Shown piece after piece: positions 47,049-59,512 of a stretch of DNA of 64,000 nucleotides. Numbering within the stretch: position 1 is the first letter of the stretch; each line of letters opens with the position of its first letter. Origin of the DNA: Dicaeum eximium (lineage: Eukaryota; Chordata; Aves; Passeriformes; Dicaeidae); assembly GCA_013396995.1 (NCBI GenBank), contig VWZP01001416.1, forward strand, positions 3,242 through 67,241. The letters are read 5' to 3'. The translations under genes were made by a program, and so were the position numbers. Under the pieces are notes generated by a model. That model searched no databases, was not told where the DNA came from, and saw nothing but the letters and a program-made list of their open reading frames with translations.

Positions 47049-47350
47049 ATCATAGACTAGTTTGGGTTGGAAGAAGCCATAAAGACAATCCAGTTCCAGC
47101 CCCCCTGCCATGGGCAGGGAACCTCCCATCACACCAGGCTGCTCAAAGCCCTGTCCAACCTGGCCTTGAACACTTCCAGGGATGGGGCAGCCACAGCTTC
47201 TCTGGGCTACCTGGTCCAGTGTCTCTCCACCCTCATAGCAAAGCACTTCCTCCTAATATCTAATAGAATCTGATCTACTCTGTTGGAATCCATTCCACTT
47301 TTTCTTGTCACTCCATGCTCTTGTGAAAAGTCCCCATCCATCTTTTTTAG
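47049..47350 (-). mobile_element. CR1 LINE 3' fragment, minus strand
   Basis: Reverse-oriented CR1 tail: ATCATAGAC terminus, TTTGGGTTGGAAG, GGCTGCTCAAAGCCCTGTCC, GGCCTTGAACACTTCCAGGG and the CACTCCATGCTCTTGTGAAAA segment typical of the more 5' part of the CR1 UTR. About 300 bp, 5'-truncated, no coding remnant. Confidence 0.95.
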
Positions 47351-47754
47351 TAGGAGTAGGCTCCTCTCCTGCAATGCATATACACGGACCTGAAGGAGTT
47401 GCTTTTGAACAGCCTTTTGGATGTGAAATTGAAGTAGAAAATACCATAGTTAGAATTTTCTTGATGCCTGGAAAATGTAGTGTTATAGAAGTGACTGCTA
47501 TGGATATATCTGAAATAAGCAATTAAAACTGAGAAACTGAGCATTGGAGTAAAAATAGCTGGAGCTAGAACCTAAACAGACCTGAAATAGAGATGCCACA
47601 AATTTTGGTTTTGGGAAAAATAGTACATAGAATAACAATGGCCAGTAACTTTCCCCCAAGCAACTGTCAGCTAGCTGGGAGTCTGTGGTTATGCTCAGTT
47701 CAGTCAAAGAAAGAACAGAGATAAAGGTTTGTGAAACTTAGAATTCTAGGCTGC

Positions 47755-48001
47755 TGTTATGTCTTCTTCTAGCTGTTGTTTATAATAGTTATCTATTGTT
47801 TGTAACAGTTTGTCCTTCAAGGAGTGATATTCTCTATTCACCAATGAGGTGAGAGATATTCCTTTATAGTTCTTTTGTACCCAATCATAATTCACCTTAG
47901 CGAACTATGTTATAAAAGGCACGGAGTTCGTAATAAACTCCCCTTTTTGCCCTGCTGCCTTCTGAGAGTTGGAGTCTTTCTTTCTCGCACCTGGCTCAAC
48001 A
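47755..48001 (+). mobile_element. Short ERV LTR, 247 bp
   Basis: Starts TGTTATGTC and ends GGCTCAACA. It has TATAAAAGG at 47911-47919 and AATAAA at 47932-47937, an inverted-CCAAT region upstream and a pyrimidine-rich U5. Flanks are GCTGC (47750-47754) and GCAGC (48002-48006), a 5-bp duplication with one mismatch. Length and the TGTTAT start recall the LTR at 14967 but the sequences differ. Confidence 0.8.
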
Positions 48002-48006
48002 GCAGC

Positions 48007-48480
48007 AGGAGTCAAATGCCTGTATTTTACTATTGCCTCTCCTGACTTTGCACAGGTTTTGTGGTACTAAAGTCCTCCTAAACCCTTTCTGAAGCAGAGG
48101 TCTTGGGCAGGAGCAAGTGCAGTACTATGGGTGCCTGTGTTCCTAATGGCATCCTGTGAGCTACAGCAGCACTGCTGCTCTGTTTGCTCTGGCATCATGG
48201 GTTGCTGAATGTGTGCCTTGCATGTCTTAAGAGACCGGCTTCACAGACGTGTTTGGACAGGGATGTGGTTGAACATGTCTCCCTGTTAAGCTTTCAAGCT
48301 CTGGAGGTTTTTATTCTGTTGATAAAACCCAAACAGAAAACTCAATTCATAGATTAAGAACTAACTGCTTTAAAATTAGCCCTATTAAGATCTCACCCAG
48401 AGCCCACAATCCCCATAGTCTGGAGTCCAGTGCCAGATACCGTATATCTGTGTATGCAACACATATTAGGCAAAAGAAGC
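48007..48480. other. Intergenic sequence downstream of RGS2
   Basis: Ordinary sequence between an LTR and the RGS2 polyadenylation region; no gene or element seen. Confidence 0.55.
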
Positions 48481-49267
48481 TTTGTACCAAAATAGTTTAT
48501 TAAAAACAATAGAACTTCACTGAAGCTTGCTGTCTTCTAGACAGAATTATGACATTGCAGCATTCAACAAGATCATAATCCATATATAAATATAATATTA
48601 TACAGCTCCTGTTCGTCTTGGCCAAGTTCCGCCATCAGTCTGGCCCCAACAGCCCTGCTGACACAACCTAGCCCTGCATACTTTAGCTGCAGAACCTGTT
48701 CCTCTGGGAACTGAGTTATTCTATCCCTTCCTCCCCTCACAGTGCTGTTACTGTGAGGAGGTTGCACAGAAACCCAACACAGCTCTTGGCAGCTTGAGGC
48801 AGTAACAGAACTGATGTGAGCACACTGAGCCGCTGACAACAGCAATGCTGGGGGATGTTTAGGAAAAAGAAATAGGCAACCAATTACTCAAGTTCCCAGC
48901 AGTGTCCAGGTGCAGAGAGCAGCTTCTGCTCACAAGAAGGAAGCTCTGTCCAGACCTGCCGCATCACTCCTCAGCCGTGACAAAAGGGCTCCTGCATAGC
49001 CACCACCTCTCGCTCCAGTACTGGCAGAGAAGAGCAGTGCCAGCAGCTGGCTGGCACGCTTCTGCCACGCTTCTGCCACCTGCCTAGAACACCCTCCAAC
49101 AGCATTACTCTGGGCCATCAAGTCTGCAGCAGTCAGTATTTGTCCTTGCACCGTGGCATACAGACTGAGTGCTCAGTGCCCCAGCCTTACCGGTCAGGAT
49201 GCTGCTCACGAGCTGTGACTTGGCTTCCTTGCCATCCCAGAGGCTGCTTCTTCCTCCTCTCCATTGC
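48480..49267 (-). other. RGS2: RGS2 3' untranslated region (inferred extent)
   Basis: Runs from just after the TGA stop (49268-49270) to the AATAAA at 48496-48501. It contains an AU-rich stretch with TATTTATA near 48585-48600, the type of element linked to short mRNA half-life. Mammalian RGS2 mRNA is an induced, unstable transcript. There is also a short tandem CACGCTTCTGCC pair near 49048-49071. A 90-codon frame at 48573-48845 within the UTR is chance. The extent is inferred, not shown by transcripts. Confidence 0.65.
48496..48501 (-). promoter_or_regulatory. RGS2: Probable RGS2 polyadenylation signal AATAAA
   Basis: TTTATT on the plus strand reads AATAAA on the minus strand, about 770 bases past the RGS2 stop codon. 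It would place the cleavage site near 48475-48485. Confidence 0.65.
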
Positions 49268-51389
49268 TCATGTGCCCTGGGCTGCTCTGCTGATAGGTGT
49301 CTTCTTGCACAGTTCCTGGTAGAATTCAGATTCCAAAAACCGCGGATAGGAGTTATTCTCCATTAAGCTGTAAACTCTCTTCTGCGCCACACTGAAGCAG
49401 GTATAGGTGGCTTCCTGGATGTTCTGCGCAATCATATTCTTGGTCTGGAAGTCTATGTTTATCTGAAATAGAGAAAGAGGAACATTACTCTTTAGAGCAG
49501 AATTCAAGTAAGTAATACACAGTACAGCTTCTGAAGAGGTGAAAAAGGCAAGACCCCATTACTGCAGGGTCAAATTACTGGAGAATTTTCTTTAAGAAAA
49601 TTCTTATTTTGCATAAAACCAAAACTAATTCAGATATGTCTTTTCTCAGTTAAAATGGAAATTCTCTGCAACACTGCTTGTGCCATTTTCCAGCTTGATG
49701 AAAAGGCAATTGTATTTAGACCCAGACATTAACAGTGAGCTTATGTACAATGCAGTTTGACATGTATATCTTGAGTTCAAAGAAGTAACGGCTGTGAGAA
49801 CTCATAGGACAGAGCATTTATGTTTAAGCAGCTTTTCTTTACCTCTTTGGGAGCCTCCTTTTCAATAAAGTCATTGTAGATTTTCTTTGCTTTCGATGTC
49901 AGCTTTTGGGGTGATTTTGTTTTCTTGAAGTCCTCACAGGCCAACCAGAACTCAATGTTCTCTTCACAAAACTCAGACTTCAAAAAAGCTCGGAAAGCGG
50001 CAAGACCATCTAAGGAAAGAAAAAAATACTCAGCATCAATTAACTATTTCAGGAATCTTGATTTTACCTGTTGGTAACATCAGTTTCTACCAGAATGTTT
50101 TGCTGTAGGTCTATTTTTTTCAGCACTATCATGGCAATAAAAAAAATTCCCTAGTTTATGTTTGCAAGCAAGTTAATGCTTTAATAGCTTGGGAGATTTT
50201 ACTTTGAGTTGGCCATTTTTTAGGGAAACAAAAAATGAAACCATTTCTAGGATTATATTTCTTCATGTGATGCCTGAGAATGCATTAAAAAAAACATTTC
50301 TCTCTAGTTAAGCCCTCCTCTGTTAACCTTTACACTGCAGTTAATATGACTGCTACAGTACTCTGGAATATTCTTTTAATGGAAAGGATGACTCAAGCTC
50401 AAAGAGCAAGTAGTAGTTTTATTTCTTTTTGCTTTGCTAGTGAATGCTGCTTCTTGCAGAGCCACAGTAAACCCCCAGGATCGCTGAACCAGTGTTGCAG
50501 CATCCTTCCCACATTACACGAAAGTGTTTGCTTTGCTTATGCAGTGAACTCAGGGAACAAATACCCTTTTCCCATTTGGCAAAGCCAAGCTGACTGGTAT
50601 GATTTTAGCTATGGGGGTTTCAAGAAAAAAGAAATCTACTGAGGTATTCTTTGTTTTATTATTAGCTTACATATTTTTTAAAAAGCCACTTCTATATATT
50701 TTGGCTTTAAACCGTTAAAAGCATTTAACTTGCAAGACCAGAATCAAAGCTCTTTACATGAGAGGTACAATGCTGATATGGAATGAAGCAAACTCTTACA
50801 GACATATAAACTTCTCCTTGCTTTTGCTCCCAAATGTTACTTTTTGCAAACAAACTTACATTTGTTAGCAAGCAGTTCATCAAAGGCTTCTGACCACAGC
50901 TGGGCTTCTTCAGGGGAAGGTCTGCAGAAAGAGAGGGAGAACATCAGACTACACTGCTCAAGCTTTACTGCTTTTGAAGAACACTCAAGTTATTTAAACA
51001 GAGTATCTTTCTCATAACTTACCTGAAGTAGTTGCGGTGTTTCCCTGCCTTCTTAGATTTCCTTTTGTTAAAATTGGAAGAGTTCTGCAGGAAGTAGCTC
51101 AGTCTTGTTTTCCAGTCTTTAATGCTGGAAGAAAGAAGACAGAGATGCTCGTTAAAAATGACAGCTCGTAGAGCCTTAGATAGCAGCGCTTTCCCTGAGG
51201 CGGCTCCTGCAGCGGGAGTCACCCACAGCCCCTGAAGGCAAGGAAAACGCTTCCCGTCCCTGCGGGCAGGGGGACTCACATCGTTCTCTTCATGCTGCCT
51301 TTGTCGGCCTCCTCCGGCTCGTTGCGACGGCGGCCGCCCCGCTCCATGCGCCCGCCGTGCCGCACCGCCAGCAGCAGCGCGCTCTGCAT
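49268..51389 (-). CDS. RGS2: RGS2, regulator of G-protein signalling 2 (five coding exons)
   Basis: RGS2 is a GTPase-activating protein that switches off Gq-class alpha subunits at the plasma membrane. Coding exons, 5' to 3' on the minus strand: 51389-51280, 51124-51023, 50921-50860, 50009-49843 and 49462-49268. All four introns are GT-AG, and the joined frame is 211 codons plus TGA, the known human RGS2 length. The N-terminus MQSALLLAV matches RGS2. The amphipathic membrane helix starts at M33 (MKRTIIKDWKTRLSYFLQNS). The RGS domain spans about residues 83-199 and includes SEFCEENIEFWLACEDF and MENNSYPRFLESEFY. C106, N184 and E191, which set RGS2's Gq preference, and the catalytic-face N149 are present; S46 is kept. 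The human Met5 alternative start is Leu here, while in-frame Mets remain at 15 and 33. Introns are 155, 101, 850 and 380 bp. No frameshift or stop is seen, and confidence is very high. Confidence 0.98.
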
Positions 51390-51560
51390 GCCGAGCCAAT
51401 CCGGCCGCGCCCGCGCCGCACCCGCTTTTATGGCCCCACGGGCGGGCGGGGCCCGGCCGGGCCGGGCCGGGCTGGGCTGGGCTGAGGGCGGCACCCCGCC
51501 AACCACGGCTGCCTGTCTTCTCCAGCGTAGCAAACTTTGCCTCTCCTCCGCGTCACGTCT
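51390..51560 (-). promoter_or_regulatory. RGS2: RGS2 promoter and short 5' UTR, CpG-rich
   Basis: Upstream of the ATG at 51389 the sequence is very GC- and CpG-rich, and the high-CpG stretch continues into exon 1 and intron 1. On the minus strand there is a TATA-like CATAAAAG at 51432-51425, GC-box-like CCCCGCCCGCC at about 51433-51443, repeated CCCGG words at 51448-51480, and TGACG (a CRE half-site) at 51555-51551. An inverted CCAAT (GATTGG) lies near 51398, just before the start codon. With TATA about 36 bases upstream of the ATG, the 5' UTR must be very short. The start site itself is inferred. Confidence 0.75.
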
Positions 51561-54500
51561 GCTTTCCCCACTTTATTTAGTTTTTCCTCAGTCTCCCCCT
51601 TCTTGGAAATCTTTCAGCGTGTCGCACCGCCAAAGGGCTGGCTGTCCTTTCCGTCACTCAAAAACATACCCTGCTCTACTGGAGGTGTTTCTCTTAAGGT
51701 TATTCAGATTTTTGAGCGTGGCCAGTACGCGAAAGAGGACGGACTTAGCCATATTTCTTCAAAAATTGAAGTAGCTCTAGGTTTGAGCTTACGGCGCTTT
51801 TGATATCACCCCTCTGCTAACCCAGGCCGTGGATCCTCCACCCCGTGTCTGCACAGGATTTAGCTCTGAGCAGTGTTGCCACCTACCAATGAATTGTGTA
51901 AATGAATCCCAGCACTGGAAGCTGAAGTTGCAGAATCTTACTCGAGCCTTCGGCTTGTTGAAAAGGCCATGTAGTCCTTCTCAGCAGTCTCCAGCTGGAG
52001 AGTACCATGTCCAAACAATTCAGATTAAGGAACTATGTGAGTTTCTCTTTACCCTCTCCCTGGTTTTCTGCTCTTTTCTGTGCATGTGTCTTCCTCTCCA
52101 CAGTACCCTAGAGCCTGTCTTTCCTGCCACAAAAAGCAATGGCCTGAGAGACCGACTCCCAAAATGCCAGCTGACTTCAAAACAATCACGTAGCATAAAT
52201 GTCTGATCCTTTTAGCTAATCACTGTGTCCTTACAACCTCTGCTTGCTGAACACTCACAAGCTGCACTAGAGCATTTTGCTTTAAATTAGGTGTCTGGGG
52301 AAAAGGAATGCCATTTAATTTGTGTCAGCATTTAAACAACTTTTCAGTGCTTCTGGTTGTACTTTGCAGTATATATATAGATCGGAAAATAACTTCAATC
52401 CTATAAATTTTAACAAATCACTTTAAATTATTTTTGCAACAGGTAGCTCTTAGTCTTGTATATGGTATGTACATAAAGGGGATTTATTGTGAGGATGGTT
52501 ACCATGGGACAAAGAATGGAAAGAGTAGGGCATTAAGTACTGTAAAAGCATCTGTTCCAGAAACTCTGTGAAGTTGCCAAAGCAAAGAGTGGGGCAGGCA
52601 GGCCAGGACGATGGATGGGTGTGTGCTGACTGCCTTGCAGCGCTTCCATTGTCACTAGCATGGAGAGCCAGGGCCAGGTGAGCTGTGAACGCTCCAGGGC
52701 TGCAGGACAGCCTGTGACACACGGGAACACCGTTCACACGTGCAGGCCTGGCACAGACAGGCTTGGAATAACACAGGGAAACTCAGCCCTGGCCTTCCCC
52801 ATTCTGCAGCCCCTGCAAAGGATCAAATGATCTGCAAAGGAGAACAGCACGTCCCCACCTGCCACCCGACTTGCAGATTTCCGCAGTTTGGATGCTGGTT
52901 TCGAGTTTCTTTCACCTGATTCTCAAAGCTGAATGGAGGAAAATGTGCAAGCTATTGGGAAGTGAGGAAACTTCAGAGTCTAGCAAGATACAGTAAGGTT
53001 TGGTCAAGCAATTATATTTTGGGAGCTTACCCATAGCACACCAAAGATCCTGCAGATGTTTAAAGCCTGACAAAATGTTTTCTTGTTGGTCCTAGAAGAG
53101 GAATGCAAAGGTAGAGCTGGGATATTCCCAGCATCTGCCAAGTTGTAAAGTTGGCAGCAGTCAGCATATGGAAAATTGCAGCATGAATCATGTATTTATC
53201 CGATACTTTCTATTTCAAACTTTTAATTGCTTCTTTTAGAAACCCATAAAATGGAAGTACCAGTTAAGGAAGGCAGTTATAACTTGTGTAATATCTTTCA
53301 AGTGTGGAAAAAACCAGGTAAAACATTAAGCTGAATATAGAATTGTGAGGTTAGATGACCTTATAAAAAAATCTTATTGTAACATTTGGTTTTAAAACTA
53401 TTTAGATTAAAATTAAATTTTGTCAGCTGTGTTAGGTATATTTTGGTTTATATATTTATTACACTTCTAAAGAATGGATATTGCTGCTTTTTCCAGTAAA
53501 AGAGACACTTTACAAAATACTTTTTCATTTCACCATGGTGTGTTTTCTGGCTGGGACAGTTGCCTTTGCCAGGACATAAATTACACAGCTGCATGATAAA
53601 ACGTGATTTCCATTTATGTTGAAAGACTGAGAAAAAGCACCTGACCTCCCACAGTGTCACCTCTGTGCTGTGCAAGGACCCAGTCAGGTCTGGGATGGAA
53701 GGGAAGAGGCTGCTGGAAGGGGGCCAGCCAAGTTCTCCCCTTGAGAACTTCCCCAGGTGCTGTGGGTATGAAGTGGCCCTGAGTGGCTGCACTGCCTGCC
53801 AGAGTGTTTGGGCTCACTGAGCAGTTTTAAAGGTACCAAACCCAAGCAGTACTTCATTTTAACAATTTCTGGTTTTTCAAGGCAAGATGGCAAAATGGCT
53901 CAGGTTGTTAGCTCTCCTTTCTGAATGTGTCTTGCAAGAGGATATTGAAAATTCCAGGAAAATTAGGAATTGAGGTTGTAAAGAAAAGCCCTGGGTTGAA
54001 AGTGCAGCACAGGATCAGGTGTGTTAGCATAGCACAATGCGGAGCGCTACTGGAAAATCAATGTCTCCAAGCTGTGATGCCTTTCATTGGGAACGGGGCT
54101 GAGTGACTCCAAGCAGTGCCCAGAGCAGCACTGCAGATCTGCCTGTGGGTGTGCTGACCTCTGGCCTTTGGAAACAGGGAAGCTCTTGGTAGCTGAGGAC
54201 AAGTGCAAACATAGTGCTCAAGCTTTTCCTTTACGTGCTCCTTAAAGCTTCTGTCTATTTCTGTCCCACTGACCTCATTGGCAAGGGATTAAGCCAAGGG
54301 AAAGTGGTGGGAGGAGAGAGCCCAGAGCCCAAACTTTGCTATTGAAGTCGGTGAAAAATTTGCCACTGCCTGCAGCAAAATCTGATGTCAGATATTTAAT
54401 GGCACAAGTGCTCACCCTGGAGATCACACTTCACTTTTCAGAGCCTTTCTTGAGAATGTTCTGTTCTTTTTCTGCTTATACAATTCCTATGGGCACCAGG

Positions 54501-57500
54501 GATGGCTGGATGTACAAAGGACTGTAACACAGGCAATAAACATCCCAGAGAGAAGATTAGGATTTTTCCATCTCAGTTATGTTCTATGTCACAATAGCTA
54601 CGCTGATCTTTTGAAATCGCCAGTGTGTTGTTCTCACTGTATGATACTTAAATCCGTGTCTGCATTTTGTGAAATGCCAACCCTTGTTTCTTTCTTTTAC
54701 TTGGCTGGTAGGACACAGGAAAAGTGGTCCAGAGTTTATAGCTGAGTTTCATAAAGCCAGGCTGGTAGAACATGCTTTGGATGGTAGTTCAAACTGTGCA
54801 TGGGAATTATTTGAGGGATGTCTTATTGAACCCTCAGCTGTGACTATCTGAAAAATCATATTCCAAAGAAGGAACAAAATGTTGAGCCATGTCTTTTTGT
54901 TTTGTAATGCAAATTGCAAATGACACAGGTGAACTTTCCTGTATTTTTATTGTTCTTGAATGTACAGCTGTATAATCCTGTGCTGTGCTGTGAGATGATT
55001 CATGTAAGCATCAGAACAGGAAATCAGCAAAGCACACCACATTGTGACCCTCTGTTCATACCTCCATTTCAGGCTGTGTCTTCTCTGAAGTGCAAGGACT
55101 GATTTGCATCAGTACAGAGGAGCACAGAGGTGCCCAGCTATGGTGCCAGTGGAGGCTTTGTGCTGTGCATTGCTGAATAACAGCAGCCAAGCCCAGGCCA
55201 TGTGGTAGGACACAATTTTCTAAATTAATATTATGGTTATGAATATTAAAATTGCCACTCTTTCTCATTTTTTTAAATAAGTAAAGAAGTTCACTCAAAC
55301 CCTTAGAGTAATACTAATCGTGTTCATTGCATTCTGCCTTTCTAGCTCCTGTTAGAATTTCAATTACATGTAGTAGGGGGTGTTGTTTTCTTTGGACTTT
55401 TTTTTTGTTGTTGGGTTTTTAATTTTGTTTTTTTTTTTGTGTTGTTTTAATTGCTTGAAGATTCCTGAAGTCAAGCTATTGCATTCTCTGACTCTGGCCC
55501 TGCAGCCTGTACCTGACAGGTTGTTGTACTTCCCCCAGTATTATTTTCCAGCCATAAAGCTCAAAACATGCAAATCACCAGAAGCCATTTCTAGATCTAA
55601 ATTTAGCGCTACTATGGATTAACACTAACCTGGACCAATCAGTCTTTTCTAAATAAAAAATAAGATATATCTCATTACAAATGGATCTTGTTTCCCTTAG
55701 CAGCAAAATCCTCTGAGTAACATATAAACTGGACAGAGTTCTCTTAGAGCTCATCAGCCCTCAGCCAATTTGTTTTACATAAACACTGACATTAGTTTAT
55801 AAAAGTTCTAAAAATAGAGCTGAAATTTGTCAAGTGGATCAGCTGGGACTGTGTGTCTACATACAGGGTTGCTGTTGTGTGGATATGTATGTCTCTGTTT
55901 TAGTGATGCTGTGAAAAGAATATGAATTTATGCATTGAGCCTAAATTATGATTCCCCCTCTGCCCCTGGACATTTGGAAATGTTGGTTTTGAAGGGGATA
56001 CTGGACAATAGCAGGCAGGAATTGGAACAGCAGGTTCCCTGGGAAGCAGGGATGGCTGTCCTGCTTGTGTCAAATCTGCTTTGTCCCTTCTGCAAAAACA
56101 GCTGAAAGGAGACCTGTTAATATAGTCTGCATTCTAAAGGACAGGACATTCTCAAATTCCTTATGCCTTTTGTCAATACAGAAAGGAAACTGCTTAGCAA
56201 GAAGCAGGGTATTTTTAACAATGGAGTTTTCTTAGCAGATACAAACTGGGTTACACCATCTCAGGTGAAGAGAGATGATACAGAACACTGTCTCCATGTC
56301 CTTTTCCAGTTGCAACCTCTTATGCTCCCCCTCTCCCCAAAGACTGTATTTGTTAACCTGGGTGTGTAGAGGGACATTAAACAATCAAATATGTTTGTTA
56401 AATCTGGATGTGGGCACCATCTTTATCATATTATCTGCATGTAACACAGTCAGCACACAGCCCCTTATGGCTCTTTAATCCATGTTAATGAAAGTCTCTG
56501 CAAATACCTGAATGGTGTTAGTCAGACATTGATTCAGAAAGTCTCTGTGGCTTAGACAATCACTCCCTTTTACAACTTCCACAGGTGAACACTGTCAGGA
56601 GCACAGCAGCAAGATAGCTAGAGATCAGAGTATAGGAGTATAACCATTTGTGAAGCACCTTGAAAGTTCAAATTTAAATAAGCTTTGAAAATAAGAAGTG
56701 AAAACAAGTACTTCTTTCAAAATAAGATAAAATTTCTTTCTTATTTTGCAATGGGTGTAAAAGTTTAAAAAAGCCCACTTTTTGGGACACCCTGATCTCC
56801 ATGCTGGGTAGAACTAGCAGAAGTTTAATTACACTTTTTTAGTGGAAAACAAAAACAGTAGCAAAATATCAAATTTGTCAGTGGAAATTTTTTCATTTCT
56901 TTAAAATTATTTTAGGGTGATATTTTCTTTTTATCACTTTCAGTGCTGCAGCATAGGCTTTTTGGTGAAGAGTAGAAAGGTAATGAATGTCTTTGAGATG
57001 TGATAAAGGCTGCATGGTAATGGAGAGGAGAGGAAGCACTGTCTGAGCAAATCTGCTTATCAAAGTCAGGAGACATCTCAGAAAGGGCAGCCTTACACCC
57101 TTTTTAGACATCATACTGACAAAAACTACTTCAAAATTTGTAGGGTAAACTCTCTGGAGTTAGAAAAGACCAGAATGAAGGTTCCTTGTACAAGATTATT
57201 AATGCCACAGTGACACCCTTGGCTACTCCCAGAGTGCAGGCTGGGAGAGAAAGGAAGGATAGGGTGAAATTTGTCCTCATGAAAGTGTGGAAATTCCCTC
57301 CTGGCTGTTTGAAGAGTACACTGAGGAGGTCAGACCATTACCAGGGCATCTTTGGGGCAGTCTGGGAGACAGACATAGCCAAGTACCTTGACATCTTAGT
57401 CATTCCCTTAGTGACAAATGTTGCAAAATAATGTCCCAATCCTCCAAGCCCTGTAAGCAGGTACATGGTTCCTCTAGAATTTTTTTTTTATTAGTTCAGC

Positions 57501-59507
57501 ATTCAAACAGGCTTTCAGAGCAGAGCAATTCACAGCTGACTTTAGGTAAATCATTCCATGTGGAAAATACAGGTCCAGTCCTATAAAAATATGTGGAGAG
57601 AATGATAAGGTTATTTCTTGTGTCTGAATGAATGTTAGGTAAAATTCCACAGAAATTAGTAATGCTGTCCTTGCTGATATTGCAGTGCTAGATGTAGTCA
57701 GAACACTTACTGTCACAGCAAACAGCAGTGATAGGTAATTTTGCATTAAAGAAAAGTTTTCTGGGCTGCTTGCAGTGCTAGAAAATGTCAGAGCATGACT
57801 GTACATTACTACACGTTGCACTCAGAATTTTGAGAGGCTGCAAATAACTCATTGACTGTTCTGGCAGACCCCTTTTAAAAGGGACTGTAGTCAGTGCCAC
57901 ACTGTGACACAGCCTCCAGTTAGGAGCTGTGATGAGATCTCTACATTAGGCACTTGGTATTTCTCAAGGATGCTCTTAAAAGATTCATGCATCATTGAGG
58001 AAAAAGAGCAAGAAACCTGAATTAACAAAATAATCAACAAAAATTTATCATTTCTTCACTAGCTATAAGTACTTAAATGTACCAAATAGATAATTTAAAA
58101 GGAAAAAGGAGATCTTGCCAGTTCTTAAAGGATGGGACAGGTTAATTGGAGGTGACAGAGAGGAGAGTTGAACGTCTGTTCAACACTTCTCTCCAGGCAG
58201 GTTAATCTTTTCCAAGATGAACTAGTGCAGAGAAGGGTGATGTTGGCTGTGATGTTGGCTGTGATTTCATCTACTCCTTTCAGGAAGCTTCTCTTAACTC
58301 TTTTGAAAAAGAAACCAACTGTGTGGCAGTTCGTAAACACACCAACACAGGATCCTTCAGTACTTGTTATGATGCGTGTTGCTCTAAGGGGTGACACGTG
58401 AGCTGTGGTTCAAGCTCTGGAATGGTGAACTTATTTCACATTTAACATTAAACTGGTGTTTAGTTGCTATGGATTTTTTTATTTTTTAAATCAAGTTGTT
58501 TACCTAATGTCTTTGTTTTAAGTAAGTTTGTTTTTCTGGTAGTTTTCCAACAGAAATGGTTATTTGAAGGCTGGGAGAACATTCCTGCCAAGTTTATAAC
58601 TGAGAAAGAAACCAGGGGACAGGAGGGCTCACATCAGTTCTCTGGGATATATGTGAACATATTAGGAATCATAGGATGCACAGGTAAATTGCAAGGGGTA
58701 ATGAAAAGAAGAACAAAAATTATCCAGAGGAAATTACCTTCTGCTGTGTCTTATACCAATATCCACGGAATAACTAATGCCCACTGTATTGATTATGTTC
58801 TGGTTGCTTTGCCTACAGGAGAATGAGGACAATTTTTTCCATGTATTATGGAATTATTCCTTCTTTGCATATGTATTTTCTTTATTTCAGACAACTACTC
58901 CAATCCATACAAAGTAAGAAGTGAAGAGAGATTTGGAACTGGACACAGATTAAACACAGGGAAAGCTTCTTGAAGTTAGAGGGTATTTTTGCATTGATAG
59001 TTTCTCTGCAACTAAATGGAGAATAAAGAAGGAGGTGAGGTGAGGCTCAGCTGGTGAGGTTCTCTGCTGTGCTTTTGGGTTTACATCATACAGGCATGGT
59101 ACTATGAATAATATTTACTAAATCTTCTGTCTGCCAGAATTATTTAGTTTGCTTCTATTAAAACAAATTGAAACAAGAGCTTATTTTTTTACAACTCAAA
59201 ATGCACTCAAAACGAGGTACTTTTGTTTTCTTTGCCAGTTTTCATTTACATTTATGGTGCATTACTAGCCAGCTCATTTTCTTTTTTTTTTAAAGAGAAA
59301 AATCTTTTTTCTGAGAAAATCAGCAGCTGAGAAATCAACAGGTTTCTATTAAACTACATCCCTGTTTTTTTTCCCTCCCTCATGGGAAAAAATCTAGTAA
59401 GACTGGGTTTTGCTTGCCTGTCTGCTTGCTTTTAAGTTTCTGAGTGAAGAATCAATGTATATTTATAACGTTGGTACAGCGAGTCCTTTCTGAACTGGGG
59501 AAAGTGG
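51561..59507. other. Gene-poor interval upstream of RGS2
   Basis: About 8 kb with no supportable coding exon. In mammals the next gene on this side is another R4-family RGS gene a long way off, and no RGS-type exon was seen here. Frames up to 125 codons (51829-52206 plus) lack motifs. A 12-bp tandem (GTGATGTTGGCT) occurs near 58239. Distal RGS2 enhancers could lie here but cannot be identified from one sequence. Confidence 0.55.
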
Positions 59508-59512
59508 ATCAG

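Noticed and set aside
50346..50642. 98-codon plus-strand frame inside RGS2 intron 3
   Set aside because: Antisense chance frame; no splice or domain support.
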